A DNA stretch of 64,000 nucleotides from Bacteroidia bacterium (GCA_039924845.1 JBDTAC010000074.1:1-64000), one strand, 5' to 3'. Counted from the stretch's first letter, positions 54,246 to 63,352 are shown. Translations and numbers: made by a program. Notes: generated by a model not told the origin, from the letters alone.

Positions 54246-54316
54246 CGAAAATGCTTATTTGAAAAAATATCTTTTTCAAATGTAAAAATATTTTTTGGAA
54301 GTCTTTTTTAGTCCAA

Positions 54317-54358
54317 TTTTTCTCTTCTCGAAAAATTAATTTTTCGAGAAGAGAAAAA
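54317..54358. repeat. Perfect 42-bp palindrome in a divergent promoter region
   Basis: A 21-bp arm reading TTTTTCTCTTCTCGAAAAAT then T, followed directly by its exact complement, centered at 54337/54338. It is the largest member of the AT repeat family. It lies between the divergent SpmAB-like (start 54245) and BNR/PKD (start 54442) genes, with no gene ending into it. Confidence 0.9.
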
Positions 54359-54441
54359 CGTCTCAAAATATTTTTCACCTGAAAATTAGGAAATCTCTTC
54401 TTTTTATATCAAATTTGATGTTCTCTAACATAATTCATACG

Positions 54442-57400
54442 ATGAAAAATAAAATTACTTTATCCGTAACTGCATCTTTATTGATTGGGAGTGCCTTGAT
54501 GGCACAACAAAATAACTGGGTTCAGAAAATGCATGATCCTTCCGTTAATTTTTATGAAACCCAAAAGGCATTTTCGAATTGGAATATGCAAGAATCGGAA
54601 AAAACAGCTAATAAGTCTGCTTCCAAATCAAAAATGTTGAAAGAGCAAAACGATGGCGAAGGAGCAGAAGGAGAAAATGAGAGACCAGGTTACGAAGTTT
54701 ATAAAACATGGGAATATTTTATGGCTCCAAGGGTTTATCCTTCTGGAGATATTACCTTGCCTTCCACCAACATGGAACGATTTAAAGAATATTTATCTCA
54801 CCGAAGTGCCAAAAAAACACCTGCTGCTTTTGCAAGTTCTTGGACATTTTTAGGACCTACTCAAGAACCCGCTAATGGCGGTGTTGGGAGAGTGAATGTA
54901 GTGCGTTTTGATCCTACTAACACAAGTATTATATACATTGGTGCTCCTGTGGGTGGTTTGTGGAAATCAACAGACGCTGGGAGTACCTGGACTGAAGTAA
55001 ACACGGATCAATTATCTGTCATCGGAGTATCCGATGTCGCTATTGACCCAAGCAATAACCAAATATTATATCTTGCTACTGGAGATGGCGATGCAAGCGA
55101 TACGTACAGCGCAGGAGTTTTAAAATCAACTGATGGTGGAGCTACTTGGAATACAACTGGATTGAATTGGCCCGTAAGCAATGGATATACTATTAATCGA
55201 TTGTTGATCAATCCGAGTAATCCAAGTATTATTTATGCAGGAGGAAGTAAAGGTATTTATCGAAGTTCAAACGGAGGAGGAAGCTGGACACAAGTTACCG
55301 CCACTCCTGTAAAATCAATGGAATTTCAACCAGGAAATCCAACGATCATTTACGGCTGCGACAAGTCATTTGTTCGTTCGACCAATAACGGACTCACATT
55401 TACGGGGATTACATCTGGCTTGCCTTCCTCTGGTGCTGTGGTTCGAATGTCTTTGGCAGTATCTCCCGCTAATGCTAATTATGTATATGTGGTAGCTGCT
55501 GATATTACGAATAATGGGTTTTACGGAATGTATCGCTCTACTAATGGCGGTACTACTTTTACGACACAAGATGCAAATTCAACGCCTAATTTACTCGGCT
55601 TTAATTATGATGGAAGCGACATGGGAGGGCAAGGATGGTATACCCTTTCAATCGCGGTATCGCCAACAAATGCGAATGAAGTAGCAGTAGGAGGCGTAAA
55701 TATTTGGCAATCTACAGATGGTGGGGTAAATTGGAATTTGAATGCTGATTGGACAGGAACCGGCGCTCCTTACGTTCATGCAGATATTCACAATCTCAAC
55801 TTTCTGAATGGCACAACGCTTTTTACAGGTTGTGATGGAGGCGTATTTCAAACTCCAGATGATGGAAACACATGGAATGATATTGGTAATAATTTGCAAA
55901 TAGGAGAAATGTACGGACTTGGAATGTCTGCTACTAATGCTGGAACTATTATCAGTGGCTGGCAAGATAATGGGACGAATTTTTTAAGCGGAGGCTCTTG
56001 GGGAGAAACCTTGGGAGGAGATGGAATGAAATGTTTTATTGATTGGTCCAATGACAACAACATGTTTGGAGAACAATACAACGGAAGTTTAAATAAAACA
56101 ACCAATGGTGGTGCTTCTTGGCAAGGATTAAACATCCCTACCAGCGAAACAGGGGCTTGGGTTACGCCTTGGTGGCAAGATCCAAACACATCTAATACGA
56201 TTTATGTGGGATATGTCAATATGTGGAAATCTACGAACTTAGGGAACAGTTGGTCGCAAATGGGTACAGTTCCAGGAAGCGACAATGTGGTACAATTTGC
56301 CATTGCCCCTTCTAATTCGCAAGTGTTATACGTTGTGAAACAATCCGGAGTTTACAAAACAATCAACGGTGGAACAAGCTGGACAACTATTACATTAGGC
56401 TTACCTGCAGGAGCAGCAGCAATGACGTATGTTTCTATTTCTCCAACCAGCGCAAACAAAGCATGGGTAACTTTTTCAGGATATTCAGCTGGAAATAAAG
56501 TTTTCATGACAAATGATGGCGGAGCTACTTGGACCAATCTTTCCAATGGATTGCCTAATTTACCTGTAAACTGTGTGGTCTATCAAAACGGATCTCCTGA
56601 TGGTGTTTATGTAGGAACCGATGTTGGTGTTTATTACAAAGACAGCACTCTTGCTTCTTTTCAGCCTTATTTTACAGGCTTGCCAAATGTAAAAGTGGAT
56701 CAATTAGCCATTTATTATCCAACTTCTAAACTCAGAGCAGCCACATACGGAAGAGGAATTTGGGAAAATAATTTATACAATCCTTTAGCCTTACCAACGG
56801 CTGCTTTTACACAAAGTGCCACAACAAGTTGTGCAGGAAACACGGTTAATTTTACAGATCAATCATCTCCAAATCCTACTTCATGGACTTGGCAATTTTC
56901 AGGAGGAACACCTCCAACATCGCTTCTGCAAAATCCTTCGGTGGTATATAATACCGCTGGAACATACAATGTTTTTTTGAAAGTATCCAATAGCAATGGC
57001 GCTGATTCTATCACAAAAAACAGTGTTATTACAATTAATCCAGATCCTGCCGTGCCAAGTATCACACAAGCTGGAAATATCCTTACTTGTACAAGTACAG
57101 GTTTAAGTTATCAATGGTATTATAATGGTCACATTTTAAACGGCGCAGTAAATCAAACCTATACGTTTACAACAAATGGTCATTATACAGTTATTGTTAC
57201 CAATCCTTTCGGATGCTCGGCTACATCACCTGCCGATACCGTTATTGATGCCGGAATACAAGAAAACATTACTCAAAATTCATTCTCCGTTTTCCCAAAT
57301 CCGAATAACGGAAATTTTACGCTTCACTTTACAGTGAATAAAATGAGTGATTATACAATTGAAATTCACAACGTTGTAGGACAAATTGTTTACAAAGAAA

Positions 57401-57525
57401 ATCTTGGAAATTTTCTCGGAACGTATTCCAAACAAATTAATTTAGCAGGTTTCGGAAAAGGCATTTACATGCTTTCGCTTCGTAATTCAAATAATCAGGG
57501 CGCTAAAAAGATAATTGTCTATTGA
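54442..57525 (+). CDS. T9SS-exported BNR/sortilin-like and PKD-domain protein
   Basis: About 1027 residues from the ATG at 54442, which gives a signal peptide MKNKITLSVTASLLIGSALMAQ; a TTG and an ATG lie 27 and 24 bp earlier. Residues about 140-780 hold many BNR/VPS10-like repeats of the form W(K/R)STDGG.(T/S)W..., such as GGLWKSTDAGSTW. A PKD-like domain (SCAGNTVNFTDQSSPNPTSW) follows at about 800-880, and an Ig-like region. The end VFPNPNNGNFTLHF..GKGIYMLSLRNSNNQGAKKIIVY is a type A T9SS sorting domain. It is likely a surface-exposed or secreted adhesin or sialidase-like enzyme. No catalytic residues for sialidase are evident. Confidence 0.87.
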   Translation: MKNKITLSVTASLLIGSALMAQQNNWVQKMHDPSVNFYETQKAFSNWNMQESEKTANKSASKSKMLKEQNDGEGAEGENERPGYEVYKTWEYFMAPRVYPSGDITLPSTNMERFKEYLSHRSAKKTPAAFASSWTFLGPTQEPANGGVGRVNVVRFDPTNTSIIYIGAPVGGLWKSTDAGSTWTEVNTDQLSVIGVSDVAIDPSNNQILYLATGDGDASDTYSAGVLKSTDGGATWNTTGLNWPVSNGYTINRLLINPSNPSIIYAGGSKGIYRSSNGGGSWTQVTATPVKSMEFQPGNPTIIYGCDKSFVRSTNNGLTFTGITSGLPSSGAVVRMSLAVSPANANYVYVVAADITNNGFYGMYRSTNGGTTFTTQDANSTPNLLGFNYDGSDMGGQGWYTLSIAVSPTNANEVAVGGVNIWQSTDGGVNWNLNADWTGTGAPYVHADIHNLNFLNGTTLFTGCDGGVFQTPDDGNTWNDIGNNLQIGEMYGLGMSATNAGTIISGWQDNGTNFLSGGSWGETLGGDGMKCFIDWSNDNNMFGEQYNGSLNKTTNGGASWQGLNIPTSETGAWVTPWWQDPNTSNTIYVGYVNMWKSTNLGNSWSQMGTVPGSDNVVQFAIAPSNSQVLYVVKQSGVYKTINGGTSWTTITLGLPAGAAAMTYVSISPTSANKAWVTFSGYSAGNKVFMTNDGGATWTNLSNGLPNLPVNCVVYQNGSPDGVYVGTDVGVYYKDSTLASFQPYFTGLPNVKVDQLAIYYPTSKLRAATYGRGIWENNLYNPLALPTAAFTQSATTSCAGNTVNFTDQSSPNPTSWTWQFSGGTPPTSLLQNPSVVYNTAGTYNVFLKVSNSNGADSITKNSVITINPDPAVPSITQAGNILTCTSTGLSYQWYYNGHILNGAVNQTYTFTTNGHYTVIVTNPFGCSATSPADTVIDAGIQENITQNSFSVFPNPNNGNFTLHFTVNKMSDYTIEIHNVVGQIVYKENLGNFLGTYSKQINLAGFGKGIYMLSLRNSNNQGAKKIIVY

Positions 57526-57548
57526 TACATTTCCTTCATTTTGTCAGA

Positions 57549-57578
57549 AATCCCGCACCTAAAAATGCGGGATTTTTT
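57549..57578 (+). terminator. Rho-independent terminator after the BNR/PKD gene
   Basis: Perfect 9-bp stem AATCCCGCA/TGCGGGATT with an 8-base loop and a T6 tract directly following, 21 bp after the stop codon. Confidence 0.9.
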
Positions 57579-57585
57579 ATGCTCC

Positions 57586-57602
57586 GAAAAATTATTTTTT
57601 TA
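57586..57602 (-). repeat. Dispersed AT palindrome after the terminator
   Basis: Exact core in CTCCG-core-AAACG, between the terminator and the hydroxylase-like gene. Confidence 0.85.
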
Positions 57603-57682
57603 AACGTGCTTTTTGGAAGGAAATAAAATCGCGTTTTATACTAAATTTGACACATTCTATTTTCACTTTTCGAGTAAGCTGT

Positions 57683-58426
57683 ATGGATAAAATTTTTTAC
57701 CCGTTTTTCGACGGAATTTCTGAAAATGACAAAACATTTTACGATGTGTCGGATTTTCCTTGGGTGAAAGACGTAGAAGCTTCATGGCACATTATAAAAA
57801 ACGAGGTATTGGCATACATGCAAGATCCTCAAAATTTACATCCTTATTTTGCCAATGATTTGATGAATGCGCCCGAAAAATGGAAAACATTTGGTTTGTA
57901 TGCTTGGGGAATTTGTGTGTCGAAAAAAAATTGTGCCGCTTGTCCGGAAACACTAAAAATTTTACGAAAAATTCCAAATATTATTTCTGTTGGCGTAAGT
58001 GTAATGGAGCCACATGCAGAAATAAAGCCCCATTTTGGAGATACGAACGCAATTATGCGTTGCCATTTGGGATTGGTTGTTCCGACTTCCTTGCCCGATA
58101 TTGGATTTCATGTAGGATACGAGGATAGAAGTTGGGAAGAGGGAAAATTATTGATGTTTAACGATGCTGCCTATCACCGCGCTTGGAACAATACTTCTGA
58201 GCGAAGAGTAATTATTTTATTTGACGTTATGCGACCAGAATTTGCAGCTAAAAAGCGCGCTGTTTGTGCCAACGTTTTAGGTATTTTATCCTGGCAATTT
58301 ATCACATTAAAAATTCGTATTTTACGAATGCTTCCAAAAATAATTCAAAAACCTTTTTGGTGGATGTTGAGCAAATTGATTTTGTTTTATTTCTCTTTGT
58401 TGAAACGCTCTTCCACTTTGCTCTAA
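57683..58426 (+). CDS. Aspartyl/asparaginyl beta-hydroxylase-like protein
   Basis: About 247 residues from the ATG at 57683. The 2-oxoglutarate/Fe(II) core contains EPHAEIKPHFGDTNAIMRCH, in which the HxD-like metal ligand may lie in HFGDTN, LGLVVPTSL, and a distal His in FNDAAYHRAWNNTSERRVII with the 2-oxoglutarate Arg. It matches the Asp_Arg_Hydrox family, whose bacterial members include LpxO-like lipid A hydroxylases. The C-terminal region (LRMLPKIIQKPFWWMLSKLI) is hydrophobic, hinting at membrane association. The substrate is not assigned. Confidence 0.82.
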   Translation: MDKIFYPFFDGISENDKTFYDVSDFPWVKDVEASWHIIKNEVLAYMQDPQNLHPYFANDLMNAPEKWKTFGLYAWGICVSKKNCAACPETLKILRKIPNIISVGVSVMEPHAEIKPHFGDTNAIMRCHLGLVVPTSLPDIGFHVGYEDRSWEEGKLLMFNDAAYHRAWNNTSERRVIILFDVMRPEFAAKKRAVCANVLGILSWQFITLKIRILRMLPKIIQKPFWWMLSKLILFYFSLLKRSSTLL

Positions 58427-58453
58427 TGCAATGAGAAGCATTTTTTACAGTCC

Positions 58454-58469
58454 GAAAAAATAATTTTTC
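58454..58469 (+). repeat. Dispersed AT palindrome between convergent genes
   Basis: Exact core flanked by TCCG and CAAGC, between the hydroxylase-like gene and the alpha/beta hydrolase (stop 58468), partly overlapping the latter's stop. Confidence 0.85.
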
Positions 58470-59244
58470 AAGCAGTAAAAAATGCTATTAACACATCGTA
58501 TGATTGTTGCGGTTGATCCGCATGAATCCAATGTCCTGCACCAGAAATTGTTTTAATTTCAACGTCGAAAAAATATTTTTTCACAAGCTCAAAATCACTC
58601 TCCGAAATGTAATGTGATTTTTCGCCGCGAATAAAAAGTGTCGATAAATTTTCCAAAGGTTTTTTCGGCAAAGGAGTTTCCATTCCCACTTCATTTATAT
58701 TTTTCGCAATCACATTCAAATTAAAACGCCAAGCTAATTTATCAGGCGCATCTTCACGCCAATAAAGGTTTTTTAATAAAAATTGTTTCGTGGAAACATC
58801 GGAAATAAATTTCGAAATAATTTCTTCGGCTTGCTTGCGCGAAGTCATTTTTTCTAAATCAACGGCTTGTAATGCGTCTAAAATTTGTTGGTGATGCACC
58901 GCATAAAATTTCGGTGAAATATCAATCACCACTAATTTTTTTACTTTGTCAGGATGTTGCAAAGCAAAATACATCGCTGCTTTTCCGCCCATAGAATGCC
59001 CAATTACAATGGGATTTTGGATTTTTTCATCGTTTATTAATTCCAATAAATCAGCACTCATTACTTCGTAATTCCAAATTTCACTTTGCGGAGAATGTCC
59101 GTGATTGCGTAAATCCACCAAATACACTTCGTAATTTTCTGCCAATTTTTTTCCCAACGTTTGCCAATTATCCGATGCTCCGAAAAGTCCGTGAAGAATA
59201 ATAATTGGTTGTCCTTGACCATATTTTCTGAAAAATAATTTCAT
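58468..59244 (-). CDS. Alpha/beta hydrolase (YbfF-type esterase)
   Basis: A 258-residue alpha/beta hydrolase. The nucleophile elbow is VIGHSMGGKAAMYFAL (Ser near residue 93), the oxyanion hole is near ILHGLFGASDNW, and the catalytic His is in GAGHWIHADQP. The closest family known to me is the YbfF/esterase group; the substrate is unknown. The gene lies 9 bp after pdxJ on the same strand and the DNA just upstream of its ATG is AT-rich and resembles the repeat. Confidence 0.85.
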   Translation of the reverse strand: MKLFFRKYGQGQPIIILHGLFGASDNWQTLGKKLAENYEVYLVDLRNHGHSPQSEIWNYEVMSADLLELINDEKIQNPIVIGHSMGGKAAMYFALQHPDKVKKLVVIDISPKFYAVHHQQILDALQAVDLEKMTSRKQAEEIISKFISDVSTKQFLLKNLYWREDAPDKLAWRFNLNVIAKNINEVGMETPLPKKPLENLSTLFIRGEKSHYISESDFELVKKYFFDVEIKTISGAGHWIHADQPQQSYDVLIAFFTA

Positions 59245-59253
59245 CTGAAAAAT

Positions 59254-59967
59254 TTATTTTAAAAGTCGCAAATAAAGCGGAATCGTATTTTCCAATCCGA
59301 AATACAAAGCGTCTGCAATCAGCGCATGACCGATGGAAACTTCCGCTAAATGCGGAATGTTTTGTGCGAAATATTTTAAATTTTCCAAGCTCAAATCGTG
59401 TCCGGCATTTATTCCGAGTTTTAATTGATGTGCTAATTTTGCCGCATCTGCGTAGGGTCTTACGGCTTTTTTCTTGTCCGAAAAATAATTTTTAGCGTAT
59501 GCTTCTGTGTACAATTCTATTCTGTCAGCCAATGTTTCAGGCACCTTTTCCAAATTTTTCAAATCTGTATCGACAAAAATAGAAGTGCGAATTTTATTTT
59601 TTTTCAGTTCTCCAATAATTTCTTTCAGAAAAATTTTATTTTTTTGAATGTTCCAACCTGCGTTAGATGTAATGGCTTCGGGCGGATCCGGCACCAAGGT
59701 TACTTGCGCGGGTTTTATTTTCAACACCAATTCCATAAATTTTTTGGTAGGATACCCTTCAATATTAAATTCCGTTTTCAACAAAGGTTTCAATGCCAAA
59801 GCGTCGCTGTAACGGATGTGGCGCTCGTCTGGACGTGGATGCACCGTAATTCCTTCCGCACCAAAACGTTCGCAGTCTACCGCCGCTTTTAATACATCCG
59901 GAATGTTTCCTCCGCGCGCATTGCGAAGCGTAGCAATTTTATTTATGTTTACACTCAGTTTTGTCAT
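59254..59967 (-). CDS. pdxJ: Pyridoxine 5'-phosphate synthase
   Basis: A 237-residue TIM barrel that condenses 1-deoxyxylulose-5-P with 3-amino-2-oxopropyl phosphate in vitamin B6 synthesis. The start is the ATG at 59967. Motifs include [50 protein letters not shown] and [35 protein letters not shown] repeat copy at 59480-59493 is read as AKNYFSD. The pdxJ-CBS-nadK grouping is recurrent in this phylum; the CBS gene is divergent here. Confidence 0.96.
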   Translation of the reverse strand: MTKLSVNINKIATLRNARGGNIPDVLKAAVDCERFGAEGITVHPRPDERHIRYSDALALKPLLKTEFNIEGYPTKKFMELVLKIKPAQVTLVPDPPEAITSNAGWNIQKNKIFLKEIIGELKKNKIRTSIFVDTDLKNLEKVPETLADRIELYTEAYAKNYFSDKKKAVRPYADAAKLAHQLKLGINAGHDLSLENLKYFAQNIPHLAEVSIGHALIADALYFGLENTIPLYLRLLK

Positions 59968-60001
59968 CTTGCGAAGAATTTTATGCAAAGCTAAAAAATC
60001 A

Positions 60002-60009
60002 TAACTTTG
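60002..60009 (+). promoter_or_regulatory. Candidate -7 box for the CBS-OMP genes
   Basis: TAACTTTG fits TAnnTTTG, 64 bp upstream of the CBS gene start; no matching -33 TTG is clear. Confidence 0.3.
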
Positions 60010-60045
60010 TATGATGTGTTTTTGCTGATAATTAAAAGGGAAAGC

Positions 60046-60062
60046 GAAAAATTAATTTTTTG
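60046..60062. repeat. AT palindrome upstream of the CBS gene
   Basis: Variant with AAAAATTAATTTTTT core, flanked by GCG and GAAG, 11 bp before the CBS gene start. Confidence 0.75.
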
Positions 60063-60073
60063 AAGACAATAAA

Positions 60074-60736
60074 ATGCTGGCGAAAGATCTCATAACGGAC
60101 GAAGTTCCTCCTTTAAAATTAACAGATACTGGTCTGAAAGCCTTGGGCTGGATGGACGAGTTAAAAGTATCGCATTTGCCGATTATCAATAAAAACGAAT
60201 TAATTGGTTTGATTTCCGAAACCGATATTTTGGATTTAAACGCTCCTGATGAGCAATTTGGGAAACAAAAATTATCGCTGATTCGTCCGTTTGTGTACGG
60301 ACATTTGCATATTTACGATGTAATTAAAACAATCGCAATGATGCACGTTTCCTTAATTCCCGTGCTGGATACGGACGAGCATTACCTCGGACTCATTACG
60401 CAAAAAAAATTAATACAAAGCGTTGCGGAAATTACCGATGCTGGCGAACCCGGAGGAATTGTAGTGCTGGAGCTGAATGTAAACGATTATTCGATGACGC
60501 ACATTGCGCAAATGGTGGAAGGAAACAACGCAAAAATTTTGAGTAGTTACGTTACCACACACAAAGATTCCACGAAATTAGACCTAACCTTAAAAATTAA
60601 TAAACAAGATTTATCGGCGATTTTACAAACGTTTACGCGATATAATTATAGAATAAAAGCATCTTTTCATCAAAGCGGATTGTTGGAAGACACGAAAGAT
60701 CGCTTCGATTCATTTATGAATTATATCAACATATAA
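60074..60736 (+). CDS. CBS-pair domain protein
   Basis: A 220-residue protein with two N-terminal CBS motifs (about 5-60 and 72-130; SHLPIINKNELIGLISETDIL and VSLIPVLDTDEHYLGLIT), which generally bind adenosine nucleotides, and a C-terminal ACT-like region (about 140-220: GIVVLELNVNDYSMTHIAQ). It probably senses energy state or another ligand. It lies 15 bp before the OMP gene and in the neighbourhood of pdxJ and nadK, as in related genomes. Confidence 0.85.
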   Translation: MLAKDLITDEVPPLKLTDTGLKALGWMDELKVSHLPIINKNELIGLISETDILDLNAPDEQFGKQKLSLIRPFVYGHLHIYDVIKTIAMMHVSLIPVLDTDEHYLGLITQKKLIQSVAEITDAGEPGGIVVLELNVNDYSMTHIAQMVEGNNAKILSSYVTTHKDSTKLDLTLKINKQDLSAILQTFTRYNYRIKASFHQSGLLEDTKDRFDSFMNYINI

Positions 60737-60751
60737 TTCCCTGTTTATGCG

Positions 60752-62209
60752 ATGTTGCTGAATTTTATTTTTCTTTTTTCTTTCTTTTTTTCTTCTTTTT
60801 TTTCGACTCATTCGACTGAAAAAAAAATTTTCGCAGTGCCTTTTTCTTCGATAGATTCTTCCAAGAATAATTTTTCGGACGTGCAAAAGTACGTCGTAAT
60901 AAATGCGATTTATATTGTTGGAAATAAAGTAACAAAACGATCTGTCGTAACGCGCGAACTCAATTTTTCTGAAGGCGATACGCTCTCCGAGAAAATAATT
61001 TTTCAAACACTAAATAATGCGAAAGAAAATTTATTGAATACGTCGCTTTTTAATTTTGTAACGATTGATACATCTCGCGAAAGCGAAAACAAAATCGACA
61101 TCACTATAACTTTAGCGGAACGCTGGTACACTTGGCCAGAGCCGATTTTGAGCGTAGATGCAACTAATTTTAATACCTGGTGGCTCACCAAAGATTTATC
61201 CAAAATAAATTACGGGATAAATTTATTGCGTTATAATTTTCTCGGATTAAATCAAACTATCGGCATTCGAATTCAGGATGGTTACGATCAACAATTGGGC
61301 ATTTTTTATTCCATTCCGTACATCAATAAAAAGCAAAATAGTGGACTCGGTTTCGCCGTGGTATATGCGCGAAATCACGAAATTGATTATGCCACAAAAA
61401 ATAATGTGCTCGAATATTACAACGATTTAAACGGTTATGCGCGCACCAATTTGTACGAACGTATCAATTATTCGAATCGGCAAGGAATTTACAATCGTTA
61501 TTTTGCGGAGTTGCGTTACAACAAATGTTCGATTGCAGATAGCTTGCAAACATTGGCAACTAATTATTTTAGTGAGAACACTTCGAGCATGAATTTTTTT
61601 TCCGCGTACGCTGCTTTTACGTGTGATCACCGCGATTCTAAACCGTATCCGCTCAAAGGATATTATTTGGGAATCGGCATTACAAAATTAGGTTTGGGTA
61701 TTTTACAAAACACTAATTTAGATGTACTTTTTGTGGAAGCATCCGCTAGAAAATATTGGAAATTGAGTAATCGTTTTTATTTTGCATCGGAATTGAAAGG
61801 AAAAATTTCGGACAACAATGCGCAACCGTATTATGTGGAACGCGCGCTTGGATACAACGATTACGTAAGAGGATATGAATATTATGTAATTAACGGACAA
61901 AATTTTGGATTGATGAAAAATGAATTGCGTTATGAAATTATCAAACCGAGGGTTCAAAAAATTAAATTTTTGAAGTGGGAAAAATTCAATAAACCGTATT
62001 ACGCATTGTACGCAAGTATTTTTTCGGACATTGCGTATGTGCAAGACAATGAAAATTTTTTATACAATAATTTAGCAAATTCTTGGATTTACGGAAGCGG
62101 CGTCGGGCTTGATTTAACAACGTATTACGACGGTGTTTTTCGAATCGAATATTCAGTAAACAGACAAATGCAAAGCGGATTCTTTCTGCATTTTACAGCA
62201 CCTTTATAA
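60752..62209 (+). CDS. POTRA-containing outer-membrane beta-barrel protein (BamA/TamA superfamily)
   Basis: A 485-residue protein. Residues 1-20 form a signal peptide. One POTRA-like domain (about 47-115; INAIYIVGNKVTKRSVVTREL and NLLNTSLFNFVTID) is followed by a beta-barrel (about 130-485) ending with an aromatic residue segment, GFFLHFTAPL. It resembles Omp85/TamA-type proteins but has only one POTRA, shorter than BamA. It could serve in LPS, lipoprotein or surface protein handling. AT repeats are read in frame at 60856-60870 (SKNNFSD) and 60991-61004 (EKIIFQ). Confidence 0.75.
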   Translation: MLLNFIFLFSFFFSSFFSTHSTEKKIFAVPFSSIDSSKNNFSDVQKYVVINAIYIVGNKVTKRSVVTRELNFSEGDTLSEKIIFQTLNNAKENLLNTSLFNFVTIDTSRESENKIDITITLAERWYTWPEPILSVDATNFNTWWLTKDLSKINYGINLLRYNFLGLNQTIGIRIQDGYDQQLGIFYSIPYINKKQNSGLGFAVVYARNHEIDYATKNNVLEYYNDLNGYARTNLYERINYSNRQGIYNRYFAELRYNKCSIADSLQTLATNYFSENTSSMNFFSAYAAFTCDHRDSKPYPLKGYYLGIGITKLGLGILQNTNLDVLFVEASARKYWKLSNRFYFASELKGKISDNNAQPYYVERALGYNDYVRGYEYYVINGQNFGLMKNELRYEIIKPRVQKIKFLKWEKFNKPYYALYASIFSDIAYVQDNENFLYNNLANSWIYGSGVGLDLTTYYDGVFRIEYSVNRQMQSGFFLHFTAPL

Positions 62210-62266
62210 AGCTTCAAAAAAATAACTTTTTGAAACCAATTTTTAATTAAAAATTTATTTAATGAA

Positions 62267-62368
62267 GGCATCTGATTTCGGGAAGTTCCGATCGAATGCG
62301 AGGAAATCGCCCGACGAATAGGCTTCAGGAAGCTAAAATAAAATGAGAAAGCAAAGCCTTGAATTTTT
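62267..62368 (+). repeat. Interspersed 100-bp repeat, copy 1
   Basis: Shares blocks with 63505-63640: GGCATCTGATTTCG, GCGAGGAAATC, CCCGACGAATAG, TTCAGGAA, CTAAAATAAAATGAGAAA and CAAAGCCTTGAATTTTT. It lies upstream of nadK, with a poly-T/poly-A hairpin of TTTCTTTTTT type right after it. Confidence 0.85.
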
Positions 62369-62407
62369 GTTTCTTTTTTTTCAAGAAAAAAGAAAGAAGA
62401 AAAAAAA

Positions 62408-62415
62408 TATCTTTG
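62408..62415 (+). promoter_or_regulatory. Candidate -7 box upstream of nadK
   Basis: TATCTTTG matches TAnnTTTG exactly, 38 bp before the ATG. The expected -33 region is T-rich without a TTG. Confidence 0.35.
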
Positions 62416-62432
62416 ATATAATTTATTACGTT

Positions 62433-62449
62433 CAAAAAAATAATTTTTC
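62433..62449 (+). repeat. Dispersed AT palindrome abutting the nadK start
   Basis: Exact core with C on both sides, ending 3 bp before the nadK ATG. Confidence 0.85.
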
Positions 62450-62452
62450 AAA

Positions 62453-63331
62453 ATGAAAATAGCCATTTACGGACGATCCTCCAAACAAAATCTTTCTGAA
62501 AAAGTAAATGATTTATTGCAAACCTTGCAACAACATCAGGCGGAAATCATTGTGTTTGAACCTTTTCTGCACTTTCTTCAAAAAAATAATTTTTTGAAAG
62601 TAAAAACGGAAACCTTTAAAACCCACGCCGACATTGCGCACAGCGTAGATTATTTATTGAGCATTGGCGGTGACGGAACACTTTTGGAAACGATTGCATT
62701 TGTAAAAAATTCTGGAATTCCCATTTTGGGAATTAATACAGGCAGGCTGGGATTCCTTGCCAATGTGGCGAAAGAAGAAATTAAATCTGCTATCGAAGCG
62801 CTTTACAACAAACAATTTACATTGGATAAACGCGCGCTTTTGCGCTTGGAAACAGAATCGAATTTATTTGGCGACATGAATTATGCGCTGAACGAATTTA
62901 CAGTGTTGAAAAAAGATTCTTCCGCAATGATGACCATTCATTCGTACATCGACGATGAATTTTTAAATTCCTATTGGGCGGATGGATTAATTGTTTCTAC
63001 GCCCACCGGTTCTACCGCGTATTCATTGAGTTGTGGCGGCCCGATTGTTATGCCCGATTCTGAAAATTTTATTATTACGCCCATTGCGCCACACAATTTG
63101 AACGTTCGTCCAGTAATTCTTCCGGATACGCACAGCTTGAAATTGCGCGTGGAAGGCCGAAGTCCGCATTACCTTGTTTCGTTGGATTCGCGCACTGCCG
63201 TGATTGATGCCTCGATTGAAATGACCTTGAAAAAAGAAAATTTCAAATTAAATTTAATCAAATTCAATCATCAAAATTTTCTGAATACGATTCGTACCAA
63301 ACTGATGTGGGGAATTGATAGTAGAAATTAA
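62453..63331 (+). CDS. nadK: NAD kinase
   Basis: A 292-residue ATP-NAD kinase that makes NADP. The signature GGDGTLLETI is near residue 74, NTGRLGFLANV follows, and the NAD/substrate block STPTGSTAYSLSCGGPIV is near residue 181. The C-terminal LRVEGRSPHYLVSLDSR is typical. An exact AT repeat at 62579-62596 is read in frame as QKNNFLKV. It stands after the OMP gene and is flanked by both copies of the 100-bp interspersed repeat. Confidence 0.97.
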   Translation: MKIAIYGRSSKQNLSEKVNDLLQTLQQHQAEIIVFEPFLHFLQKNNFLKVKTETFKTHADIAHSVDYLLSIGGDGTLLETIAFVKNSGIPILGINTGRLGFLANVAKEEIKSAIEALYNKQFTLDKRALLRLETESNLFGDMNYALNEFTVLKKDSSAMMTIHSYIDDEFLNSYWADGLIVSTPTGSTAYSLSCGGPIVMPDSENFIITPIAPHNLNVRPVILPDTHSLKLRVEGRSPHYLVSLDSRTAVIDASIEMTLKKENFKLNLIKFNHQNFLNTIRTKLMWGIDSRN

Positions 63332-63336
63332 AGTTT

Positions 63337-63352
63337 GAAAAATAATTTTTTC
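63337..63352 (+). repeat. Dispersed AT palindrome downstream of nadK
   Basis: Exact core in the sequence TTTG-core-CAAGC, just after the nadK stop. Confidence 0.85.
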
